This document shows, one piece after another, positions 50,456 to 58,657 of a DNA stretch of 64,000 nt. The DNA lies in NCBI GenBank assembly GCA_918797485.1, contig CAKKNE010000001.1:5704001-5768000 (forward strand), given 5' to 3'. How positions within the stretch are numbered: position 1 is the first letter of the stretch; the number at the start of each line of letters is the position of its first letter. The stretch comes from Pelagomonas calceolata (lineage: Eukaryota > Sar > Pelagophyceae > Pelagomonadales > Pelagomonadaceae). The notes under the pieces are model-generated. The model worked only from the letters and a program-made list of their open reading frames with translations. It ran no database searches and had not been told where the DNA came from. The translations under genes were made by a program, and so were the position numbers.

Positions 50456-51109
50456 ATGGCAGCCCTGCAGCCGCCGCCGCGCGTGCCCCACACGCACATA
50501 GATCGAAACCCAGTACAATTAGCCATAATCTTCGCGGGCAAGCGCAAGTCGGGCAAGGACTACTGCAGCGACCGGCTCCTCGCGTTGATCGGAGACGAGG
50601 TCGCCGAGATCGGGCGGCTGTCCGGCCCGCTGAAAAAAGCGTATGCCGAGGAGCACGACCTAGATTATGCGGAATTACTGACGGCCTCGGCATATAAAGA
50701 GCAGCACCGCGCGCGCATGATCACGTGGGGGGAAGAAAGACGAAACGCCGACGCCGGTTTTTTCGCGAGAAAGGTGCTCGCAGCAGCTTCACGACCAATT
50801 CTGATCATCTCCGACGCGCGGCGGCCGGGCGACATCGCCTTCTTTAAAGATAATGTGCCGAAGGTCGTCACGGTGCGCGTCGAGGCTTCACAAGAAACAC
50901 GGAAAGCGCGGGGCTGGGTCTTTTCTACAGGAGTCGACGACGCCGAGTCCGAGTGCGGCCTGGACGCTTATGGGAAGTGGGATATCATTATAAAAAACGA
51001 CGACGGCGCGGACCTGCACGAGCATCTGGCACTGCTCACAAAAAAAGCGGCGGACGCGCTCGCGACCCAGGCGGATAGTATGAGAGCGAAGATGCATAAG
51101 CCTACTTAA
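50456..51109 (+). CDS. PMVK: Phosphomevalonate kinase, animal type
   Basis: 217 residues. The P-loop-like IIFAGKRKSGKDYCSDRL (about residues 24-41), GPLKKAYAEEHDLDYAELL, KEQHRARMITWGEERRNAD, PILIISDARRPGDIAFF and the lid ETRKARGWVF match the metazoan-type PMVK family (PF04275). That family is unrelated to the GHMP-type ERG8 enzyme of fungi and plants. It converts 5-phosphomevalonate to 5-diphosphomevalonate in the cytosolic or peroxisomal mevalonate pathway to isoprenoids. Length is normal (about 190-200 plus a short N-terminal extension). The coding end overlaps the convergent EF-hand gene by 8 bp. Confidence 0.9.
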   Translation: MAALQPPPRVPHTHIDRNPVQLAIIFAGKRKSGKDYCSDRLLALIGDEVAEIGRLSGPLKKAYAEEHDLDYAELLTASAYKEQHRARMITWGEERRNADAGFFARKVLAAASRPILIISDARRPGDIAFFKDNVPKVVTVRVEASQETRKARGWVFSTGVDDAESECGLDAYGKWDIIIKNDDGADLHEHLALLTKKAADALATQADSMRAKMHKPT

Positions 51110-52133
51110 CTAGCCGCCGGAGCGAGACCGCAGGGTCCTCGCTCGTCTGCACCCTAGATCGCCCGCCCCACGTCGGCGGTTGTGGCACGTCAACATTCAT
51201 TAGCTTCGCGACCTTCCGCAAATTGAACTGGCGCACCGCTTTCAACACCTCGCGCGCTTTCCGGACCTCCTCCCCATTACTCATCTCATCAATCTCCGCC
51301 GCAGATTTGTTTTCGTTCCGTATCGCGAGTCGAACCACATTGGCGACGTTCGTCATCTCGCAGTGCACGCCCAGATGCTCCTTGAGGCCCTTGGACGTCT
51401 GTTTCGCGAGGTTGAACACGAGCTTCTCCCCTAAAACCTCCTCATCTTTTTTGTTCTCCATCCTAGTTTCTCTGAGAGCATCTTCTAAGAACGGCTTGTC
51501 GAGCTCCCTCATCCTAACAGTACCAGCAGATGGATTGGTCTCCACCGGCCACACTACACTGGTAACTACTTCCGTGATCTGTTGCGACATGTGCATGACA
51601 CTCGACCCATGTTCGAGGAACGCTTCGAATTCGGACGTTTCAATGCTCCCATTCCCCGAGTAGTCGATCGCTTGGAAGACGCCCTTGATCATATCATTGC
51701 TCAATTCGCCGGGCGGTATCCGTAAAGTCACTCTGACCAGTTTTTTGAGCTCGTCGAGCTCCATCGTGCCGCTCGCGTCCTTGTCGGCGACATCGAACAA
51801 ATCGCCCCGGTCAGGGTCACATCTTCTATTGGTCGCTTCGACCAATTTCTCGTGCACGGCGTCCATCACTTCCGGAGGCATCTTCTTCCGGGGATTCCTT
51901 GCTTTCTTTTTTTTCTTCTTGATGGTCTCCGTCCACTGCTCCGGCAGGGGTTCTCCCAGAGCTGGCGTTCCATCCGCGAAGCAATCGAGCTTCCCGGGCG
52001 GCTCGTAGCCGTTCCCGAGTCGCGGCAGGGGCGGGCGTTCTCGCGCCGTTACTCCTGTCGAGTACGTCTGCGGTAGACTCGTCCTCGTGGCGGTGTTGCT
52101 GGCCCCTGAGCGGGCCGTCGCGGGGGCGCTCAT
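51102..52133 (-). CDS. EF-hand calcium-binding protein
   Basis: 343 residues from the ATG at 52133 (the frame stays open upstream to 52325). A Lys-rich stretch near residue 70-85 (TIKKKKKKARNPRKKM) precedes two EF-hands: LFDVADKDASGTMELDELKK and VFQAIDYSGNGSIETSEFEA. Both 12-residue loops keep the D-x-D/S-x-G and terminal Glu ligands. The rest is helical without a recognised domain (VFNLAKQTSKGLKEHLGVHC, VRKAREVLKAVRQFNLRKV). It is probably a calcium sensor or adaptor. The stop codon lies inside the last codons of PMVK on the other strand. Confidence 0.8.
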   Translation of the reverse strand: MSAPATARSGASNTATRTSLPQTYSTGVTARERPPLPRLGNGYEPPGKLDCFADGTPALGEPLPEQWTETIKKKKKKARNPRKKMPPEVMDAVHEKLVEATNRRCDPDRGDLFDVADKDASGTMELDELKKLVRVTLRIPPGELSNDMIKGVFQAIDYSGNGSIETSEFEAFLEHGSSVMHMSQQITEVVTSVVWPVETNPSAGTVRMRELDKPFLEDALRETRMENKKDEEVLGEKLVFNLAKQTSKGLKEHLGVHCEMTNVANVVRLAIRNENKSAAEIDEMSNGEEVRKAREVLKAVRQFNLRKVAKLMNVDVPQPPTWGGRSRVQTSEDPAVSLRRLVK

Positions 52134-52196
52134 TTTTGGTCCTTGCTGCTCGCGGCGGCAGGCGTTCGCTGCCCGAGTCCGCGGTCCGTGTTCGCT

Positions 52197-52435
52197 GCCG
52201 TAAGCGGCTGGAGGCTCGTGTTGGGCTGCCCCTCCCGCGCGCTGTGAGATGCCGCTGCGCTGTCCAAGCTGGCCCCGGAATAGGGTCGCCGAGGAATTAT
52301 TTCCGTGCGAAGGAACAAATGCCACGCGAGGGCTGCCGTAAGCTGCAGGCTCGTTTTGGGCTGCCTCTCTCCGCGCTGTGTGAGAGGCTGAGGCCGCGCT
52401 GCGCCCTGGAAGTTGGTCGCCGAAGAGTCGTCGTC
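52197..52435. repeat. Imperfect tandem duplication upstream of the EF-hand gene
   Basis: A unit starting GCCGTAAGCGGCTGGAGG at 52197 recurs as GCCGTAAGCTGCAGG at 52335 (period about 138 bp). Both share GGCTCGT-TTGGGCTGCC, CGCGCTGTG and GGTCGCCGA. It lies in the divergent promoter/5' UTR. Confidence 0.65.
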
Positions 52436-52484
52436 CGTCCGCGCGGATGCATGTCGCGAAGGGTGGTGGCTCATGGATGCGAAA

Positions 52485-52504
52485 CCTAGCGGTAAGACAC
52501 TAGC
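52485..52504 (-). promoter_or_regulatory. Palindromic promoter motif, copy 7
   Basis: Minus strand: GCTAGTGTCTTAC followed directly by CGCTAGG, the short form as in copy 1. It is between divergent ATGs at 52133 and 52619. Confidence 0.6.
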
Positions 52505-52618
52505 TGTGCAGCCAAGCTTGCGGGCTAAAACATGCAGACACGCTTCGAGGCGTGCACACACATGGCTACGTAAGCCCTGAGACGCGCCTGCGAACAGCGC
52601 GCAAGCTGTACGCCATCG

Positions 52619-54001
52619 ATGCGGCTCAGCACAATAGCACTACTGCTGCTGGCACAGGCTGCCACAGCCACACCGGTCGACGACGTCGACGCGATGCTTC
52701 GCACCTACGTAAGGCAGCACTCGTCAACGTCGCTGGCAGACATCAACACGTGCGACAGGCGTTTCGTGGCCGCGGACTTCTGGGGCAAGGGACTGGGCAA
52801 CTCCGTGAACGTCGCCTTAAACGCGCTGGCGTTCGCCGTCGCAAGTAACCGCACGCTACTCATCTCGGACGACGCGCGCTTCCGGGCGGGCTTCTGGAAG
52901 TATCTTGGGGATGTCGAACGGCGGTGGGCGCTGAAGAGCCAAATACGAAGGTGCGGGCCGGAGGTCGTGCAGGATTTCTTCCCCATGAACCGGCGGTGCC
53001 TCGAGGAGAAGACGTGCGGTAGTGGTATAAAGTGGATGCTCTGCGACGGCCGCGCGCTGTCGCACAGCGACGCGCACATCGTACACATCCGGTCGGCGGT
53101 CACGTGGTTGGCGCCTTTGTTAGGTGAGAATAGCGCCTTGGATCCGTATATACGCCGGCGCCTTCGTATACTCTTTCCAAAGGGCGTGAACACCTGGGGC
53201 AAGCTCTACGCTACTTTACTGGACCCGCAGCCCGAGGACGCGCCGACCGGTGCATAAATCAAATTGTCGTGGCATCGTGGCCCGCACGCCATCGACGCGT
53301 GGTGGCAACACTGTTTGATTTGCCCACAGGCGCCGACGCATCCCCTCCATGATCTAGTAAGGGAGCACTCGGCGCAAGACTTCGACCTCGGCTTGCACGT
53401 GCGACACCGGCGGTCCCAGCCCCTGGACTTCGTGGACCGGCACGCGGCTAACTGTGCTGCTAAAGCTCTATCGGGCGTCGCGGATCCAGTAATCTTCGTG
53501 GCCACGGACCGGCCGTCGCGGCTCCGCGGGCTCTTTACGAAAGTGGAGGAGGCGCTCGGGCGGCGCTGCTCATTTAAATTCCTGAACGCGTCGCAACTTT
53601 CGCCCGACGTGCGCCTCCGGCTCCATAGTATCGCGCGGACGGACGAGCGCGCGGTGCAGATGGGCCGCGACTGGGGCGAGCACGCGCACGAGCGCTGGGC
53701 GGCGGCCGCGGACTTTCTGTTGGTGTCTCGTAGTAGGCGCGTCGTGGGGACGCTGAGCTCGTCCTATTCCGAGCTCGCGGCGGCGGCGCGCGGCCCGTCG
53801 GAGGCGTGGCTCTTCGACCCGATCTTCCAGCTGAAGGGGCGGAGGCGCGCGCGCTACAACTGGCCGCGGAGCGACGAGTACCTCGGTCAGGTTTCTTCCT
53901 GCTTCCGATCCGACGCGACCTGGCCGCTGCCGCAATATGTGCGGCTGCGGCCGGGGCATGCGCGGGCGTGGGTGCGCGGCGGCGGGGCTTGCGGAGTGTA
54001 G
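52619..54001 (+). CDS. Fucosyltransferase-like secretory glycosyltransferase
   Basis: Exons 52619-53251 and 53330-54001 give 434 residues. A signal peptide (MRLSTIALLLLAQAATATP) is followed by GLGNSVNVALNALAFAVASN with a TLLISDDARF strand, like the GDP-sugar-binding start of GT37/GT23-type fucosyltransferases. Exon 2 has LGLHVRHRRSQPLDFVDRH, VIFVATDRPSRLRGLF and RRVVGTLSSSYSELAAAARG, the GxHxR, xVxTD and VGTxSS motifs of the GT23/GT37/GT68 fold. It probably acts in the Golgi. The intron is an introner with a GC donor; splicing there gives DAPTG-APTHPLHD in frame, whereas the nearby GT would shift the frame. Confidence 0.7.
53248..53329 (+). mobile_element. Introner 6, with GC-AG splice sites
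   Basis: Ends CGGTGCATAAATC and GATTTGCCCACAG. Perfect 8-bp duplication GCGCCGAC at 53240-53247 and 53330-53337. By the rule of the other copies the donor is 4 nt inside, at 53252, and reads GC. The intron is 53252-53329 (78 nt, phase 0). Confidence 0.8.
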
Positions 54002-54078
54002 TTGTGCGGAGTAATGTGTTCGTGATAGACAGGATACCTTTTTATAGCCCTAGGCGCGGAGCCCGACGCGAGGCCTGG

Positions 54079-55767
54079 TTATTTCTGTAGGGGCGTCTGT
54101 TTGCGCTTTAGCGCGCACCAGGCGTCCCTCATCTTCCCAATGAGCTCTTGGTCGGAGAGCCCGGGGTATTTCGTACTGTACACCTTCCAGTGGCGTAGCG
54201 ACCACTCTTTGAACTCACGCCACTCCCCCTCCGCGCGGCCAACTCGTTTTTGCATGAGATCAAGATCGCTGCGATTCCGGCAAGTGTCGGGATGCATCGG
54301 GCCCAGAGTTCGTGTATTTATTCGAAGAACATCCTCCATGATCGTAACAGCCTTGCGAGCCTCGTATATATTGCTCGTTTCATCGAACAAGACTGCTTTA
54401 GCAAACATTTCGCGGAGGTCGAGAGCTAGAGCGGAATCCTCCCCCAAAATGCTGAAAACTCGGGGCATTAACTCCTGCGCAAAGGATTTTGCCTCCTGTG
54501 CTGCTTCGACAGTTTTACACGATATTAGCACGCCTACGATGGTAACTCCAGATTGCAAGGTGCACTTATTGTTGCGCCCGAAAATAGTCTGAGACTTGGC
54601 GTAAATGCTTCGATGCATTTTTAGCGCCGCCTGAAGCTGCCCGAGCTGTTTATAGCAACCGGCGATATTATACATGTCCTGCACGATGCAGCCTTCTGGC
54701 GCCCCAAACTGCAGGCCCATGGACAGGTGAGCCTGGTGCACGCGAATTGCTTCGCTTGGGTCCCTTAGGCTGGTTGCTAGAACCGTCATCGCATTCACCC
54801 GAGAGTTACAGTCCTCCGGCTGGCCCGCGTATGTTTTCCAACAGCCCCACCCGAGCGCGCACATCACAGGGCCACGGTAATTTTGCTTGCACAGACTACA
54901 ATTGCTCCATCGCCCCCACCTCAATTCCGAATTAATTGCCTCGGCGTCCAAATTATTCTCCTCGGCCTCCGCGACCAAAACTTTCGCCTGCTCGACCAGA
55001 CATGACACGTGCGCGAAGCCCGCCGTCCCACGGCACGCACACATGCGCACGAGGCCCTCCTTTGTTTTCCAGTGGAGCGCCTGCGTGCAGACGTAGCACG
55101 TCTGGCCCTTCGTGTCGTCGGCGCACGCCTCGACCGCGACCGCGACGGCCTCCTTGTATTTTTTGTCTGCATTATACTGTTCAGCGTTGCCGCCGCGGTG
55201 TATTTTCTTACACAACTGCTTGTGGCCGCGGCGCCAGTGATCGTGCTGGCATGTCGAGTCACAATATCTCACTTTGCATCGTACGTAGGCGTCGGCGTCG
55301 TCGTCCGTCGTGCCTTCCGGGAGCTCGTAGGGCTCCATCTTCTCCGGGGGGAGGGCGTCGAACTGCTCCTGGAACTTGGCGACCTTGGCCGTGTACCTAG
55401 ACGACGTCGCGTCGATGGCGTCGCATCGATGGCGTCTCGTCGATGGCGTCGCGTCGATGGCGTGGACTCTGTGGTGGAGGTTTCTGAGACGCCGGACGGC
55501 ACTTCGTGATATCCTCCTCGTTGCCGGCGGATTTGGCCCGCTCTAGCTTGCCCGTGAACTTCTCGATCTTGCCCTTCAGGAAGTCGCGCGGGACTTCCTT
55601 CCTGCGAGGCGCGCGGAGCTCGCGTCGACGGCGTTTTGCGCGACGTACTGTCGACGGCGTTGCGAGACGTGTTGTTGGCAGCCGCTGGTTGTTGACAGCC
55701 GCTGGCGTGCGCGACACGAGAGCGCGATAGTAGACGCCGGCCCGCGCTCCTCGTCGCTGTCGCTCAT
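54079..55767 (-). CDS. MYND/RING-CH/TPR family protein with a foreign N-terminus
   Basis: Exons 55767-55697, 55601-55503 and 55396-54079 join in frame to about 495 residues. The first exon pair is my inference from splice consensus. The N-terminal ~100 residues (KGKIEKFTGKLERAKSAG, FQEQFDALPPEKMEPYELPE) are not found in the sister gene at 61948. They run straight into the second half of a MYND finger (CKVRYCDSTCQHDHWRRGHK), whose first CxxC is missing. A RING-CH-like module follows (CYVCTQALHW, CACRGTAGFAHVSCL, CSLCKQNY), then kinesin-light-chain-type TPRs ending TRTLGPMHPDTCRNRSDL. It is probably a ubiquitin-ligase-like adaptor; chimeric origin is likely. A promoter motif is 256 bp upstream. 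Confidence 0.7.
55397..55502 (-). other. Intron built of tandem core repeats
   Basis: Minus-strand donor GTGCCG and acceptor GTCTAG, 106 nt, phase 2. Splicing gives EEDITK-YTAKVAKFQE. About half of it (55410-55465) is four tandem copies of a 15-17-nt unit around TCGATGGCGTC, the core of the other introns. Confidence 0.7.
55410..55465. repeat. Tandem array of the TCGATGGCGTC unit
   Basis: Four consecutive copies of (G/A)TCGATGGCGT(C/G) spaced 15-17 nt. They lie within the intron of the MYND-family gene. Confidence 0.8.
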
Positions 55768-56023
55768 CGACCCCAGCGAGCTGAAAAATCTGCGAGGGGA
55801 GTCAAATAAAGGACAAACCAGGACCATTCATGGTCGTCGCGCGCGATCGGCGCTCAAAACCAATGAGTGGCCAAACCAGCTCTCACTGAGTGATTTCTTA
55901 CGGCGCCGCGTCACGCTTATTGGAGTAGTCAATCTTGTTCGTCATCTTTGATCAACCTATCGCGGTGACGGCTCACGGTATTTGCTTAGTCTACTGCTTG
56001 TTTTTCGATGCTGGGAATTCCTT

Positions 56024-56047
56024 GCTAGCGTAATGTAAGACACTAGC
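56024..56047 (-). promoter_or_regulatory. Palindromic promoter motif, copy 8
   Basis: Minus strand: GCTAGTGTCTTAC, spacer ATTA, CGCTAGC. It is between divergent ATGs at 55767 and 56338, in a 570-bp region with no other recognised content. Confidence 0.65.
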
Positions 56048-56337
56048 AAGCGGCTGCTCACACGCTTTTGCGCTCACTCGCTGCAGGCATTCGCTGGAAC
56101 CTGTGCGAGCATCTGAGAGTGCTCATTCGCTGTGTTCGCTTGCATACAGGCGCTCCTTGTGCACCGGCTCGCGGTGCCGCCGCTGCACTCAGCGCTGCAC
56201 ATCAGCAACTCGCAGCTTGGCAGAGCTGCGTCCCGTCGGGGCCGCAGTCGAATACACATCAAAGTGATATAGCGCGCCCTCGTAGAACAGCAGACCGCCG
56301 AACAAAACGCAGACGAGCTGCAACACGTAAAAAGACG

Positions 56338-57901
56338 ATGCCCAAGCCCAGCAACAGGATGGGCCACGGCTTGGAAGTCGGCTTCTGCGACTCCAATGGA
56401 AATGGCTTTTCGACGAAGCAGCCCGCCGACCATATTGAGAGGTGGTCGCTGCCGCGCGACAACGGCACCCATTTAGTGATTCCGTGGCGGCCCCATGCTC
56501 GAGCCTGCGGCCGAAACGTCACGTCCTACGACGTCGACGTGACGACGTCCGCTTCCTTCCTCAACTTCTTCGTGAATGCGTTCGGTTCCTTCCCCCAAGA
56601 CATGTGCGACCCCCGCGGCAGTAAAGCGCGGGAAGCGACGTCCGCGTCGGCGCCGACCTGTTCCGCCTACGAGAAGAGCTGCGAGAAGAACGAGCGCCTC
56701 GCGACCTTTATCGTGCCGCGAGCGTTGCGCAAGCTCACTCTCTTAGATGTCGAAGTCACGGTCCGAGCCTACGGCTCGCTCGCGCCCCTCGGCAAACCGC
56801 AAGAGAAAGGTGAGAGAGTGGTGCATTGGTGCCACAAATACCGGAAGGCGCGGGACTTCGAGAAACTGCGGCCCTGGCGGAACCGCGCGTTACCTCAAGA
56901 TTCGGAGTCTTTGATACAACGCGCGTACCTCGAGCATCATAGAAGGATGACTCGTCTAGAACCGGGGTTCTTGGTGCTTTCGGTCCTCGTGTACTGCTTC
57001 TTTCGAAAGCGGCACCGGAAGTCGATGGTCGTCGATTTGGTCAAACTGTCGCTCGGCGTCGCGGCGCCGTGCTTGTTCGTGCTGCTGGCGCGGTCGGCGC
57101 CCATCGAGGACCTGGCGCTGGGCGCGCCGGAGCCGCCTCTACTAGTGCTGGCGTTGCTGGGCCAGGCTATGATAGCGTATAACCGTTGGCCGTCGCTCGT
57201 CGGCGCGGTTCGGAGCCAGCGTCTTGATTCGCCGTCGCGTCGATGGCGTGGAGGGGCACGCCATCGAGCCGACGCGCACGCAGGTCGCGGCGCGCAACCG
57301 CGCCGTGCAACGCGAAAAGGAGGCCAAGGACCGCGTCGCGAACGCAAACGTATTACGACGCAAGTCCGAGCAGGTCGTGGTCGAGACCCTAAAACCCAGG
57401 GAAGAGGACGACAGCGACACGGACACCGACGACGACGACGAAAATCTAAACGCGTTGGACGACTGGCTCGCGCGGCCCGCCGACCAGAAGGCTCCCGTGC
57501 CGACGGAGGCCGTCGATGAGGTCTCCCCGTACGCGCTCGTGGCGTATCATGGGTTAGCAGTTTGGCGCTGGTTCTTTATATTGTGCTGGTGCCAGCCGGC
57601 GGCGGCGCGGGCCGTTTCTGGTTTAGTGGGGGATGGCGCCGCGTCACTCGTCGGCTTTTTGTTCGCCGTCGGCGTCATGGCGGGCGCGGAGCGAGCGAAG
57701 AGCCAGGAGCGTCTATTGGAGCTCGCCGCATTATCTGGGTTGTGTTGCGCCTGCCGGGGCACGGCGCTGGCGGCCTGCCCTGTCGCCTTCGCCGTGGACT
57801 ATTCGGTGGGGAATGTCGAGGCGGCGTCGTGGCGCGACGTTTGTAGGCGTCTTTTCTGCGCGCTGCTCGTCGTCGCGGTGATCGGGTCCGTTTGTGTCTA
57901 G
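56338..57901 (+). CDS. Multi-pass membrane protein, function unknown
   Basis: Exons about 56338-57207 and 57284-57901 give about 495 residues; the acceptor at 57283 is clear, the donor (GTTCGG at 57208) less so. The first ~200 residues are soluble with several Cys (FPQDMCDPRGS, CSAYEKSCEKNERL). Then come hydrophobic segments FLVLSVLVYCFF, KLSLGVAAPCLFVLLARSAP and LLVLALLGQAMIAYNRWPSL. A charged loop (AVQREKEAKDRVANANVLRR, DDSDTDTDDDDEN) is followed by about four more segments (AASLVGFLFAVGVMAGAE, RRLFCALLVVAVIGSVCV). No family was recognised. The intron contains an inverted core CGATGGCGTG / CACGCCATCG. It converges on the phosphate-carrier gene with a 46-bp gap. Confidence 0.65.
57208..57283 (+). 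other. Intron with inverted core repeat
   Basis: About 76 nt, ending GCGCACGCAG. The inverted pair TCGATGGCGTG (57239-57249) / CACGCCATCGA (57257-57267) is the same core as in introner 3. The donor is approximate. Confidence 0.6.
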
Positions 57902-57947
57902 GAGCGCGGTAACTTTATTTAAGTGTTGTCCGCGTCGCCGGCGGCGT

Positions 57948-58657
57948 CTATGGCGCGGCCTCCAATGCGAGGCGGTGCATCTGCGACCAGCCCATCAAGG
58001 AAGGGTATCGGCCGTCCCGGGCGCGTAGAAAAATCATGAATGCTATATATATACCCATAGACATCGACGCCATCTCCGCGTCCGAGACTTGGCGGATGCG
58101 CGTCGAGTCGAGCGGGCTCAAGAATATATCAGCAATGAACTCGGCGCAGGCCGCTGCGATGGAGTTGAGGAGGAAGCGGTTGTCCCACGCGCCCTGGTCG
58201 CCGTACGCTTGGGCGAGGTTGACCTTGAAGAACTCGAACCCGCCGAACTTGAACGAGCCCTGCAACGCGTACGCTGCCGCCGTCGCGGACATTCCCGTCG
58301 TGAGCGCGCCCGCGCCCTCGCTCGCGATGATTTCACGGGTCGCGCCGAGGAGGCCCTTGCTCCCGAGCTCGGGCACCAATTGCATGCGCGTCTTGACGAA
58401 ATCAATCGGCGTGGCGCCGCCGTGCGTCACCTGTGTGGAAATGAAGCAGTGCGTCGCGTCGAGGACGTGGAGGGTCGACGCGACGATTCCGCACGAGGGC
58501 CGCTCGCCGCTCGGCGCTCGCCGCTCGGAGTCTCGGACGGCGCCGTGATTTCTACACAGCGCGTTACCGAGCAGCAGACGCCGCCGGCCAAGAATCCTTT
58601 GAGATAGTAGTCCGGCGTGTACAGTGAGTAGTCGTAAACCGCGCTTTTGACGGCCAT
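57948..58657 (-). CDS. Mitochondrial phosphate-carrier-like protein, C-terminally truncated
   Basis: Exons 58657-58556 and 58430-57948 give 194 residues. SLYTPDYYLKGFLAGGVCCS, VTHGGATPIDFVKTRMQLVP, AYALQGSFKFGGFEFFKVNL, ACAEFIADIFLSPLDSTRIR and QVSD match the SLC25A3/Mir1 group, which imports phosphate into mitochondria. The family has about 300 residues in three repeats. Here the match ends in the second repeat, just after the PLDSTR motif, and the last ~45 residues (MSMGIYIAFMIFLRARDGRY) look unrelated. The core-like GATGGCGTCGATG sits at that breakpoint (about 58057-58077). It is probably a broken duplicate or mis-terminated gene, unlikely to transport. Confidence 0.75.
58431..58559 (+). 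mobile_element. Introner 7, antisense to its host gene
   Basis: Plus-strand ends CTGTGTGGAAATG and GATTTCTACACAG; the host gene is on the minus strand. The minus-strand intron is 58555-58431 (125 nt, phase 0). Flanks TGCGTCAC and CGCGTTAC match at 6 of 8. A short internal duplication CGCTCGCCGCTCGG occurs near 58500-58530. Confidence 0.85.

Noticed and set aside
53186-53329. Alternative donor GTGAAC near 53186 for the fucosyltransferase intron
   Set aside because: It is in phase but would delete 22 residues of plausible protein. The GC donor at 53252 fits the rule seen in the other introners and keeps the pre-insertion reading.
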